DNA of 64,000 nucleotides, from positions 3,087,985-3,151,984 of the forward strand of contig JAJEKV010000104.1 in the NCBI GenBank assembly GCA_021234155.1, in the 5' to 3' direction. Positions within the stretch are counted from its first letter, which is position 1. Every line of letters begins with the position of its first letter. The notes beneath the pieces were generated by a model that had not been told where the DNA came from, made no database searches, and worked only from the letters and a program-made list of their open reading frames with translations. Below are positions 10,300 to 20,970 of the stretch, piece by piece. Both the position numbers and the translations under genes were made by a program. The stretch is from Isoetes taiwanensis (taxonomy: Eukaryota; Streptophyta; Lycopodiopsida; Isoetales; Isoetaceae).

Positions 10300-10748
10300 T
10301 TTGCTTCAGCCTTATTTAATTCCATCCAGGTTGCATCTTCTATAGGATAGTATGCCCATTATATAAGGATTTCTTTGATTGTTCTACTACGCAGCTTTTG
10401 TTCCCGATACTGCAATATTTGGGATGGCATTACTTCAAAGGTATTGTTCTCTTGGATTAATTGCAATTCAGGAAGCAATTGATTTCCATCATGTAAAGAG
10501 GGTTTTAACAAGCTAACATGGAAACATCATGAATCTTTACATGTGATGGCAACTCTAATTGATACGTTAGGTTCCCCATCTTTTTAAGGATTTTGAAAGG
10601 ACCAGCATATCTTGGAGCAAGTTTACTACATTTCCCAATTCTGAGCTGACTTTTCTTTGGTTTCACACTGAGATATACAAAGTCTCCAACCTCGAATTCT
10701 CAATGTATTCTATGCTTATCTGCAAATTGCTTCTGTCTATGTTGTGCT
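10300..10748 (-). pseudogene. Host chromovirus integrase C-terminus and chromodomain
   Basis: On the minus strand from 10748 the frame reads QAQHRQKQFADKHR, then EVGDFVYLSVKPKK, LAPRYAGPFKILKKMGNLTY (the GPY/F module), and QLELPSHVKIHDV. After a stop and a frameshift it gives ILQYREQKLRSRTIKEILI, then YYPIEDATWMELN, the chromodomain that targets chromoviruses to marked chromatin. Its aromatic-cage strand and ATW motif are recognisable. Stops (for example after KHRIH) make it a pseudogene. The upstream half of the integrase lies beyond the nested insertion at 22608. Confidence 0.85.
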
Positions 10749-12392
10749 TGTGACGTTCCAGGGAAATATATGCCATAAATACGTATATTTCCAGGTCCGT
10801 CACTATACAAGTCTATCTTCATAGCCTTGTATTTCATAGATTGTGGCACTAAGGGGCATGACTAAGTTATTCATATAACTTAGCCAACCTTAGGTTAAGA
10901 CCATTTTCCACGTGGCCTTAACCTATTGGGCACCCGCCACACGGACTTACCCTATTGGAGCCATGTGGCATAACATGTGAACCCTAACCTATAAAGCCCT
11001 AAACCCTAACCCTAGGCCTCTTTTCTGGCTCCAACAGTCTGGGAACCTTCTTCGCGCTCGAAACTCCGTTTCGAGAACCGTCTGCTGTGGCACAGCATAG
11101 CGTGGCAGCCCCCAGAGCGTGAGCGCATCAGCAGGAGTGGGAGCTACCTCAAACACCTTGAAGATCATGGAGACGCCAGGATTGGGAGGGAGTGCTTCTG
11201 GAGCAGGTATGTGGAGTAGTGCTCTTAGTAGTCCATCTGGAAGTTAGCACTCCAGATGGGTTAGTATTTTGTATCTAGAGTAGAGCCATCCTAGAACCCG
11301 TATTCAACATCTTAAACCCTAATCAAGGAACCCTAACTGTAAGTTAGATATGTATGATTAGGTTAAGATGTTCTTATGATGATTATCATGATTGATGCTA
11401 TGTGATGTTGGTTGATCATGTTTGCTCCTCTTGTATTGGGAAGGGGGGTAGAGACCTAGTAGCCATTATGTAGTATGCTCCTAGTCTAGACCCCTTAGTT
11501 CCTATTAGTTGCGGCCTGTGCATAGGAACCCACCGGGCTATTGAGACTATGATGTGGCTCAGCACTACACAACGGGGCTAGAGGCAATACGGAGGGAGGA
11601 TCCCTGCCGAGTGGGGGCTACGGGGGATCCCATAGTGGGCTAGACTTATGGTCGGTCACTTCGTGTGGGCCGAGCATGGGTCCGACACCTCCTGGGGCAA
11701 TGGTGTCGCCCTGCCTCTCAAGAGTTGCAAGTGTCGGCTTGGCTCTTGTTTTGGGGGGTTAAGTCGGGTACGAATCGTGTGTCGCCACGATTCTCTAGCC
11801 GCCGGTGGAACCTCTAGACCCCAGGAAGGGGAGATGCAACCCTTCCTGCCTCGACGGGCCAGGGAGATGCAACCTGGAGTAGTCCCGATGGGTGATGCCA
11901 TGGGATTGCGTACCCGGAAGGCTAGAGTCACGCCAGAGCTTGATCTAGCCCATCTGCAAAGTATGCACAGGAGGGGCGGATGGAGTGGTCAACCCTAGCC
12001 ATTGTCTATAGCCCCCACCATTGTTATGACTCGGTCTGCTCTATCTTGAGGCCTAGCCAGTCAGTCATCCTCCTTATGAGTCGGAGCCATGGGTAGGAGC
12101 TCTCAAGTTTTATGGCATATGATTATCTTCTTTGCAGTTGTGGATATGTGGATGGACTACCCTTCGAGGTAGTATGATGTATTGTTATTGCTAGTTCTGA
12201 CGTTGTTTATGCTTCTGCTGTGATAGGAGCCCATAGGGGAAGGGCGCGCAAGACACCTTCGTGTCCCCTTCCCGCACTACGGTGATCCCAAAGTGCGGGA
12301 TAGACGGAGGGCCCGTGCGGTCGAAGGACCGGATGAGGGATTTCCTGCGGAGTGTACGGCCAGGTGCCGTATATTTAGCAGGGAGCGCCACA
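10749..12392 (+). repeat. 5' LTR of the nested chromovirus (1644 bp)
   Basis: Starts TGTGACGTTCCAGGG, ends GAGCGCCACA. Near 10980-11020 it has ctataaag, a TATA-box candidate, wedged between plant telomere-like motifs (aaccctaac, ctaaaccctaaccctag). The long GC-richer second half contains no real gene; short ORFs there occur in both LTR copies and are fortuitous. Confidence 0.93.
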
Positions 12393-12393
12393 A

Positions 12394-12405
12394 TAGTATC
12401 AGAGC
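12394..12405 (+). promoter_or_regulatory. Primer-binding site, initiator Met-tRNA type
   Basis: TAGTATCAGAGC one base after the 5' LTR matches the plant initiator-Met PBS TGGTATCAGAGC with one G-to-A change. It sets the plus orientation of this element. Confidence 0.85.
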
Positions 12406-13299
12406 AATGTTCTTGGTTGACCAAGAGCTAGCCCTGACCATATCCCTGAATAGGTAGACTAACTGGCCTAGCTAAGGAATGGAATGAGAATTCTAGTCTT
12501 GAACCGCGAAATGTGGGAGAATTTTTTTTCCCATTAGTAGGGTCGTAATTAGATTAAGTATAGTGTAAGTGGTAGAAATAATATAGTCAAAAGAAATCTT
12601 CTAGTAAATTTGAGCTCAAGTTGTTCATGAACCGCACCTTTCGAGCGAAAATTGAACGAGAAATCGCTCAAAAGAAAGCTTGAAAGAAAATGGCGTGAAA
12701 TGAACACTACTTGGCCCAAAAGGAATTAGGAAATTTTGAGAAATAGTTAAGTGATTAGGAAAGGACCTTAATTAATAACCCATAGTTATAATAAAATTAC
12801 TCTTAAGAAAAGTAGCTATTAAATCTATGGAAGTATCTCTACTCCCTAGAAGTTCCCAATGATAGCTTGAACCTCTCCTTTACCCTTGTAAGGCGAATTA
12901 GAAGCTAATCTCCGAAGCTGCCATAAGAGCGTCGACCGAACGAATAGTCCGCGAGATCGACTCAAAGGAGCTGCGAATAAATATAGTTGACCATTGATAG
13001 AGGCAAGATTGCTCGAAGAGGCCACCATCAAGGAAGCTAACTTGTTGGGAGGACCAAACAAGTAGTTAGGAAGGTTGGAAGCTCCAGCTGCCACCGGAAC
13101 GTTGAAGCACTCACGGTGGGCGGCGACAAGCAAATTCTTGAGGCCTTGCGACCTAGGCCAGATGATGAACTTAGCCACTCAAGCTCTTCAGACGAATCGT
13201 TTCACTCATGGAGGAGCAATGACTTAGCACTTCAGGTGAATGATCGCAAGGCTCGGGAGAAATTGAGATCATGGCGTCTGCTTCTGGAGGTGAGGAGCA

Positions 13300-13590
13300 A
13301 GTAGCAAGAGCAACCTCAGCGAGCAACCCCAACAACAGGAAGAGCAGGTGAGGAGCAAGCAGTAAGAGCAACCTCGGCGATAGGAGCAACCCCCAAAGAA
13401 TGAAGAGCAGTGAGGAGCAAGCAAGAAGAGCAACCTCGACAACAAGAGAAACCCCAACAACAGGAAGAGCAGGTGAGGAGCAAGCAATAGGAGCAACTCC
13501 AACACCAGGAAGAGTAGGTGAGCAGCAAGCAGTAGGAGCAACCTCGGCAACACGAGCAACCCCAGCCACAGGAACAGCAGCAAGGGGAGC
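13300..13590 (+). repeat. GC-rich imperfect minisatellite
   Basis: Recurring gaggagcaagca and agagcaacc(t/c) cores at roughly 36-72-base spacing across 13287-13590. On the minus strand it makes long Leu/Ala/Cys-rich ORFs, an artefact of the repeat. It lies in the presumed gag leader of the nested chromovirus. Confidence 0.6.
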
Positions 13591-14800
13591 GAGCAATCAA
13601 TGCGGAAGAAAAGGAAGGAAGAGACGTAGGCAAGGAAGAAGCGAACAAAGAGGCATGAAGCTAGGCGTAAGGGGAGCGTGGTTATCAGAGAACCACAACC
13701 GGACGAGCTGCAGGAGGATGAGCCAGAGGAGGAAGGACCACACCAACAAGAGGGGGGAGCAAGAGGCTAAGGGGAGTAGGAGGCCGAAGAACAGACGAGG
13801 CCTGCGCTCGACAACCATATCCAATGCGGTCCAAGGAGGGCAACATCAGCGAGAAGCTACTTAAAGCTGAAGCAAGATATGGAGTAGGAGAAGAAGAAGG
13901 CAGCATGCAAGATTTATCTCCGCCAATGGATCTGACAAGGTAGCCGACCAGGGTCAAAAAGCCAGCCTCCACCACCTCGACTCGATTCCCCGAAGAAGGT
14001 CCGCCATGGGCCAAATCCCCAGCACAGTAGAGCTGCTCAGCATATTCGGCACTGCCAACAGCGTACCAGTCTGATGATCCAGAAACTCTCTTTTCGAGTG
14101 CCTACATCAAAGGTCTATCGAGGAGTTCAAGATGGGCTACGACTACCGAACCACATCAACGACAGAGGGATCTCACCAGGAAGCGGCCAAAGCCGAGGAG
14201 GCCAAGATCTGCACCCTTGATGGTCCGAGCCCTGCAGGAAGCAGCAGAGGCGGAGCTGGTACAGCTTTTTGAAGAAGGCAACCTCTGTGTGATCCATGCC
14301 AAGCGGGTGACAGTCATGCCCAAAGACCTCCACCTGGCGAGGAGGATTCGCAAGGAGAAGCCGTGAAGAGCTCCAGTTTAGTAAACTATATAAATATAAG
14401 TTTTTCCTGTATATTGTTTTTACTCATTAAAAGTAAATTTACTGTAAATTAATTGTTTGTAGGATATAAAAATGTTCTTGTATAAATTAATTGTAGTAGA
14501 ATCCTTTGCATCTTACGTAAAATGCTCTTAATTGGCTAAGTAGCATAAAAAAATTCTGACATAGAAATCAGAAATTGGCTCGAAATCGGCAAACCCACCC
14601 GAGTCACTTGATTTAGGGCAAAATTGATCCAAATTTCGTACTAAAAGTTGTTAGAATGCTTAGAAATTATCTAGAAATACCCAAAAATAGCTAAAATCGG
14701 CCAACCCTGGTGAGTCCGCGCCAAACGCCTCTGCGTTCGCGACGTAGGCCAGTTTCGCGCGAATTCACCCGGTTTAAATGTATTTTTTGTATGTAATATA

Positions 14801-14914
14801 GTTTAGAATTGACCTAAATAAGCATTTTGAAGTTTTATAATTCTTAAAATTGTCTAGTTAGTTTAGAATTGACCTAAATAAGCATTTTAGAGTTTTATAA
14901 TTCTTAAAATTATT
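14801..14914. repeat. Two 60-bp tandem units
   Basis: gtttagaattgacctaaata starts at 14801 and again at exactly 14861, followed in both by agcatttt, agttttataattcttaaaat. The second unit breaks off after about 54 bases. Noncoding, inside the nested chromovirus. Confidence 0.85.
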
Positions 14915-16849
14915 AACTTTTGGCAGGAATCAAGGTACCAGGGTGAATCAAGAACCTTCATTGCAGATCCTCGAGCCTCGACAATGGAGCCACTCGACAA
15001 CATCAACGAACTGAAAGCAGAGGACAAACTTATGGAGGAAACTTCAGCAAATCAAAGGCCAAGATGATGTACAGAGAAGCCCGAACACAAATAATAAAGG
15101 GGAGCCCACAGGAAGGACGATTGCGACATCAAGAATAGACACAAGAATGGCCAAGAGGGCTATGCAACAGCCAAGGAGCATCATGGCACTTACAAAATTG
15201 ATCACATTAGGGGAGGAACATCTCCTAGTCAAGGATATTCTCCAAGTGCCATATTGTCTCGAGGAAGGGCCCCACATCGACGACTAATGTCATAGCTACG
15301 TCACCGACAAGTATATGACTTCATCGACTTATGATATCAAGAGTCCTAAAGGATGAGACTGGACATACCTCCTAGGAAGGGCAACTATCGCAGATATACA
15401 GGCCATAGTGGTATCAGATTTGGACTTCAAGCAAACATACTTTTTCTAAGGAGGTATTACAAGCCAGCAAGGGTGGGCTGCTCAGAAATAGGAATATGGC
15501 AACACCGCAACAAACTTCTTCCTCATCAGCCCCGGCACTTCAGAGCAGCTGCTTCAACCTCGACAGTACCATCTCAAGACCAAGACGATCTTCTACCTTA
15601 GAGATTGGAGGTCAAACACCATCAAGAAGAGGCACCATGGGGGACCAAATACCAGCATTATTAATTGATCAGTCAAGATTAGTCCCTGCAGATGGATGCA
15701 AATAAACTTCTCTCAGAAAAAGAAGTTGCACAGTTAGAAGTGGTAAAGCACTCGACATTGTCTTCAGCCTTATAATAGCAGCATGTGGCCGCCAAGATGA
15801 AGAATCAAATCGACAAGGTCAACACAACAATATCAATTCAGGAGTTAGAAGAATTATCCTCAAATCTCATAACCTTCAAGGCAGATGAGTCAAACACGAA
15901 AGATTCTACGCAATGGTGAACATTACCTTCAAGCCTTTGGGATGCAACACCGAGCCTTATGTCGCCACTACATCAGCAAGTCCACTAAGAGGGATAATGT
16001 TAATGAAGGTAGTCAGCATCAACATTAAGGATGAGCAGAGTCAGAATATGTTCAATGAAAGAAAGCAGGGCACTTGAATGATCATACAGCAACTCCAAGG
16101 AGACCAGATTCTTTTCAACAAATTATGGATCATCGCCTTGCTACTCCAACGACTAATGACTACACCAGCTCTAAGCAAGTTAGAGGACCTATCTGATAGT
16201 TGAGTTTCTTAGAATTATGGGTGATAACATCCATGATGGGATTGGGACGAAATTTCGAGTAGATTTTTTTTGTCATTTCTTTTAGAAGGGATGTACCCAA
16301 GAATGGAGCAAAGCTTCAAGGATTGGGAAGAAAAATGTATGAAGTACAATAATTGTATACAGTGCTGGCAGATATCCAATATATTGAAACCTCTTCGTGA
16401 GCTTGATCACCTCGCTAAGAAGGATTCAATAATAGGATAATCGTTGACTATGTATATGACGAGTACTTCCACAGCATAAGGAATAATCCGACTAAATGAA
16501 GGGAAGCAATCTAATAAGTCCGACCAACTTCTTAGATGGCATCAACTCAAAGGTGGGACTATCTCAAGAGGGCAATAATTAAGAAAAGGGAGATCCTAGA
16601 GTATAGATTAAATCCAAAACAAGAATAATTATTTAATTGCATAGTTTTTATGTGTGCCCAAAAGTAAGTAGTTCTTTAACTTGTAATTTTACACCTCCTA
16701 GATGGCGGACATCTTTAAGAGCAAGACTCTTAAGTCTAAATCTAGGCCAGTAATTATGGCAAGGCCGAGTAATCAGCAGCACCAAAGAAACAAGAGTCAA
16801 CTTCGACATCAACCTTAAGCGGAGCAAAGTAGAGCATCGGCACCAACTT

Positions 16850-17690
16850 ATGTACATTGGCAAGTATGACCTCATAATAGGCATCGAATATTAAAGCCGG
16901 CTAAGGCAATAATTAATTATCATAAGCAAGAGATGTTTATCCCAGCACCAAAGGGCAAGTACTTTATAATTAAAGTTAAGTTAAAGTACCTGGTGAACTG
17001 CACCAGGGGAATGAGGTTGTACATACTTAAGCTACAAGTCGTCGACCCCGACCACAATAGTAAGAAGGAAGATGCTACTTCGGAACAGTTGCCTCGGCCA
17101 ATTTCTAAGTTAATCAAGAAGTCCCATGATATACCTCTAGATGAAATTTGAGAGCTTTTGTTCTATAGAGGCGTAGAGTCTGAAATCACTCTTGCATCAG
17201 ATGCAGAGCCGACCAGCAAAGCTCTTTATAGAATGAGCACTTCCGAGCTAGCAGAGCTCAAGAAGCAGTTGTAGGAGTTGATCGACTTGGGATCCTTTGG
17301 GCCAGGATGGAAGTCTAAAGATATGTATATCAACCATGGGCAGCTCAACAAGCAAACGACATAATGGATCAGCCCCAAGAAGCAAGATTCTTCTACAAAA
17401 TCGACTTAAGCTCGGGCAGTCATCAAATAAGGATGAAGGGAGAAGATAATTATAAGACTCCTTCAGAACTTGGTATGGGCACTATGATTTCACAGTGATG
17501 CCCTTGAGTCTATGGAATGCTCCACCAACTTGTATGCATTTGAGGACGACATCTTCGAAGATTGTTTTGGACGAGTTCATCATCAATCTCTCTTCAACGA
17601 CATCATGATCTACAGCAAATTAATGGAAGAGCATGTAGCCCAATTGAGGGAAGCCATGGAGATGCTAAGACGCCGCCACTCATTGGCAAG
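16850..17690 (+). pseudogene. Nested chromovirus protease end and reverse transcriptase
   Basis: Protease remnant GKYDLIIGIEY (the 'YD-IIGM-W' strand) at 16858-16890. The PR-RT linker HDIPLDEI follows at 17126-17150, then degraded RT: SEITLASDAEPTSKALYRMS, TSELAELKKQL, ELIDLGSF, YGHYDFTVMPLSLWNAPPTC (block 'YGHYEFxVMPFGLxNAPAT'), and NDIMIYSKLMEEHVAQLREA. The last corresponds to the catalytic 'DDILIYS--EEH' box with Asp-Asp changed to Asn-Asp. Several stops and frameshifts interrupt it. A foldback MITE is inserted at 17691. Confidence 0.8.
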
Positions 17691-18240
17691 CATTAGGGAT
17701 TTTTTGAGATCATAAAAGGGCCTTCTTAGAGCTGCTGACTAAGCTATATGAACTACCAATCAGAAAACAGAACTGGTAATCCAGTCAGCAAAACAGTTAT
17801 AACTAACTCACTGGATCACATTTTCTAGCATAAGTGTTGATAGAAAAGTCCAAATGAGCTCTTGTTTGGTGCAATAGATAGATCTCATTGAGAACTTTCC
17901 AACCTTGGGTGGTTTGCTTATCTTTTAGCCCCGTAGAATAGTAAAAAATGGTAAAAACCATATTTTTTGCAGTTTTGACAATCATAAGTGGTTAAAATAT
18001 GTGCAAAGCACATAATATTGGAAAGATCTCAACGAGATCTATCTATTGCACTAAACGATAGCTCATTTGGACTTTTCTATCAACAGTTATGCTAGAAAAT
18101 GTGATTCAGTAAGTTAGTTATAACAGTTTTGCTGACTGGACCCGTCAGGCTCTGATCTCTGATTGGTGGTTCATTTATCTTCATTTGGCTTAGTTGGCAT
18201 GTTTTGAAGGCCCTTTTTTAATCTCAAAAAAACCCTAATG
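17691..18240. mobile_element. Foldback MITE, copy 1 (550 bp)
   Basis: Begins CATTAGGGATTTTTTGAGAT and ends ATCTCAAAAAAACCCTAATG, near-perfect terminal inverted repeats. The inverted symmetry continues inward: aaaagggccttc pairs with gaaggccctttt, and atagatagatctcattgaga pairs with the atctcaacgagatctatct side, so nearly the whole element can fold into one hairpin. A second copy is at 63103-63651. No protein is encoded. Target duplication is not clear: left flank ggcaag, right flank cttctg. TIR start does not match Stowaway or Tourist consensus I know, so the superfamily is open. Confidence 0.9.
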
Positions 18241-19160
18241 CTTCTGAAGCATCAATCCGCAATGTCATCTCCACTTCGGCAAGCGAATTCGGCAAGAAGA
18301 TAGAAGAAGCCATCTCCTCCAACATAGAGTTCAAGCATATATGGGCTAGTCTTTGCAAGAGTGCAAGGACGGATTAAGAAAGAGAAACCTTCAAATATTT
18401 TAAAAAAGGAAGGCAACCTTTAATATCAAAGAATAACTACGCGTACCTAAAGCATCAGGAGTAAGGAAAATCCTTCATGATACGCATAGTAGCCCTACTT
18501 TCGGCCATGCAGAATCTACAAAGGTCTACTTCAAGATTAGAAGTAGCTACGTCTGGCCGGGCAGATAGTCAGATATATCCAAGAATGTCAGTGGCGTCAG
18601 CAGATAAAGGCAAAACAACTTCAACCTCGGGAGTCTTGGAACCTTGGGCGGTGTCAAACGCCAAGTGGGAAGTTATCAGCATGTATTTCATAGCGGGCCT
18701 TCCAAAGGCAACAAGAAGCTTTGTCGCCTTGAGGGTCGTGGTATATAACTTATCAAAAGGGCATATACTTGCCATGCCACACCATAGACACCGCTTGGAT
18801 CTAGCCATGTGGTCTACATAAGAGTTCTTTTAGGCTGCATGGAATGCACAGGTCGATCATCACCAAAAGAGATCCGAAGTTCTTTAGCGACGTTTAGCAA
18901 GACTTCTTCAACACGAGCTGCACCAACTTGTTGATGAGTTTTGCTTATCAATTGCAGTCAAATCGGCAAAGGGACCGTTTGGAGAGCACGTTGAGAAACT
19001 ATAATTGGAATAAGGAATCCAAATGAGCCGATTACATCCACCTGATCGAGTTACGTGCAATAATATGAAGCAAGAGTCATCGAAGATGTCTCCTCCATGA
19101 TCAGTTACAGTTATCAATGCTTGACCCTAGTTATGTGGCATAATCTAGTGCCCAAGGTGG
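18241..19160 (+). pseudogene. Nested chromovirus RNase H/integrase core remnants
   Basis: After the MITE the plus strand reads fragments ending in a readable integrase core at 18640-18820: KWEVISMYFIAGLPKATRSF, the 'W--ISMDFI-GLP' strand with catalytic Asp changed to Tyr, then ALRVVVYNLSKGHILAMP. Downstream, 18860-19000 still resembles the second-Asp region but is too degraded to place residues. RNase H is not recognisable. The region ends before the T32 tract. Confidence 0.65.
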
Positions 19161-19165
19161 AAGTT

Positions 19166-19167
<2 letters not shown>

Positions 19168-19199
<32 letters not shown>
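19168..19199 (+). repeat. Homopolymer T, 32 bases
   Basis: Uninterrupted T run inside the integrase remnant of the nested chromovirus. With flanking kttctt it may mark the A-tail of a minus-strand retroposed fragment, but no duplicated flanks were found. Confidence 0.9.
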
Positions 19200-19616
19200 C
19201 GCAAGCAAGATATTTTTATTTTATTGATAAAAGAGGGTACATTGACCTTATTTTGAGGCTCCACAATAGGCCAGATAGGAAAGATTCATTTCATGGTCAC
19301 CAGATCGGAAGAATTAGCACACAATGCAAAGCAAACACAATGCTAGAGGTCGATGTAGAGCCATAACTGTGTACTATGGCAAGCTCCCTCAACCTCTTCA
19401 CCGTAATTGCAGATAGATATGGGCATCCCCTTCTCAACCTCCACAGTACTGTAAGGCATTACCATCTTCCCACCTGCTTCAACTACTATGGAAAGCTGCT
19501 TATGACTATGGAAGTTTCTCAACAACGACAACAGATATGCAGCAGCTGGTGGAAGAAGTAAGGGGGTACCTTTTAGCAGCAATCGGCAGAAGAGTATAGC
19601 CGATAGGCACAGGACC

Positions 19617-20041
19617 ATGAGGGAGTTTAAGGTAGGTGATAAGGTGTGGTTGAAGATCAAGGTGAAGCAAGCTAAGCTTCGCATAGGAATTGCAAGAAGC
19701 TTGGCCCTAGCTGGGCTGGCCTGTTCAAGATTTTGGAGAGAGTGGGCTCTCAAGCCTACAAGTTGGATCTCCCGGCCCATCTCAAAGTTCACAAGGTCTT
19801 CCACGTAAGTTTATTGAAAAGGCACGATCCGAACCCTGATGAGGTTTTGGATACTCCAACTTTGTTGGAAATGACAGAAGAGCAAGTTGAAATTGTGCCT
19901 GAATTACTTCTTGATAAGTCATTCAAGAAGACTAGGAGGTCCCAGTTCCTCCAGTATTTGGTCAAGTGGAAGCACTTGCCCGTGGAAGACGCGACATGGG
20001 TATTGAAGCAGGATTTGGAGAAGCAATATCCAGAGTTATGA
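19617..20041 (+). pseudogene. Nested chromovirus integrase C-terminus and chromodomain
   Basis: One frame gives MREFKVGDKVWLKIKVKQAK and a one-base shift near 19690-19735 leads into ERVGSQAYKLDLPAHLKVHK, VFHVSLLKRHDPNPDEVL (GPY/F end, 'HVSLLK'). It then runs uninterrupted through EQVEIVPELLLDKSFKKTRR, QFLQYLVKWKHLPVEDATWV, LKQDLEKQYPEL to a TGA at 20039-20041. The last part is a clear chromodomain with the three cage positions and the ATW motif. This is the best preserved coding piece of the nested element, while RT and IN core are dead. Confidence 0.9.
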
Positions 20042-20958
20042 AGGAGTTTGATGGGCGAGTCGTCTCCGAATTGGTCGACGTCGACTTGCCAGGAGGTTAG
20101 CTTAGTATGTTTCTTAGTTAGCCTTAAGTTCTGGCTCATGTATTCTAGTTAGTAGAGTGCATGTGCCAGAATCTTGGAACGTGTGGGCGATGATGGGATA
20201 CGCCTTCAAGGCATTCTCTAGGCCAACACGCACCAAGAGGTGCGCATGACCATTAGGGTCATGTGAGTGAGGAATGAGGCATGGTGGGCGATGATGGGAC
20301 ATCGGTCGAATGCTCTCTATGCCACGATGCGGGGGCTCGCACACCTGGCCATAGGGGGGTCATGGTGAAGGTCAAAGTGATTATGCGGGATGATGGGATC
20401 GTGAGACGTTCCCTAGTTTAAAACCCTTGGGGCATGATGCACTAGGGGTACTCGGCACCAGGTAACCGAGTACAAGGTAGCACTTGATCATGGGCGATGA
20501 TAGGATCATCTTAAATGGTCCCTAAGCTCAAATCCGAAAGGGCCATGATTGAGTGCAAGGTAGTAGGGTAACCTCGAGCTAGTAGTTCGGCTCGATGAGG
20601 TAGGTAAGGGGGTGGTCCCCTAAAACCACAAATTTATTAACTTAAATAATGTAATGTGCTACTTGTGTAGGCCAGTGAAGGGAAGCATGGAGGAGGGAGC
20701 ACGTTACGAGAGGACAGGAGTCATAGATTTTAGGCTTAACTATGAACTCCTAAATTTGTCGTAATATTATTATATGTGTATATTTTTATCTATATAATAT
20801 TGTATAACTTATAAATATAGCCTTATAATTACATAATAAGTAATTAACGAAAAGTTGATCTTTTCAATAGAGTTAAGTTTTATATTCTTGTTGTGTGCTT
20901 TTGCAGGATTAGTGTAGGTTAGTCACCTTAGCGTAATGCTGAGGACAGCATTATCCTA
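20042..20958 (+). other. 3' noncoding region of the nested chromovirus with spaced motif repeats
   Basis: No ORF. The motif GGGCGATGATGGGA or a close variant occurs near 20185, 20286, 20377 and 20487, about 100 bases apart, each followed by a short insert and by a 'gccatg/catggt' segment. Purine-rich AAGGGGGGGAGAA sits just before the 3' LTR. Confidence 0.7.
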
Positions 20959-20970
20959 AGGGGGGGAGAA
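20958..20970 (+). promoter_or_regulatory. Polypurine tract of the nested chromovirus
   Basis: AAGGGGGGGAGAA immediately upstream of the 3' LTR TGTGACG is a typical plus-strand primer site. Confidence 0.85.

Larger units (their letters stand above)
12406..16640 (+). pseudogene. Degenerate leader and gag region of the nested chromovirus
   Basis: About 4.2 kb between PBS and the protease remnant. No long ORF survives. 13260-13600 is a repetitive GC-rich stretch encoding an imperfect EEQA-x-x-AT-type repeat (GEEQAIGATPTPGRVGEQQA) in one plus frame. 15496-15705 encodes a Ser/Thr/Pro-rich piece, and 16000-16600 has fragments with gag-like composition but no motif I can name. Position between PBS and PR is the main reason to call it gag. 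Confidence 0.45.

Noticed and set aside
10979-11015. Telomere repeat tract
   Set aside because: Only isolated and degenerate AAACCCTA units, present identically in both LTRs; not a telomeric or interstitial telomere array.
11640-12000. Open frames on both strands inside the chromovirus LTR (also 21876-22212)
   Set aside because: They occur at the same place in both LTRs, have low-complexity Arg/Gly/Pro text and no known domain. LTR GC content explains the lack of stops.
13171-13648. Long Leu/Cys/Ala-rich minus-strand ORFs resembling membrane proteins
   Set aside because: They overlap each other in three frames across a GC-rich minisatellite, and open frames follow from the repeat itself; no start, motif or composition supports a real protein.
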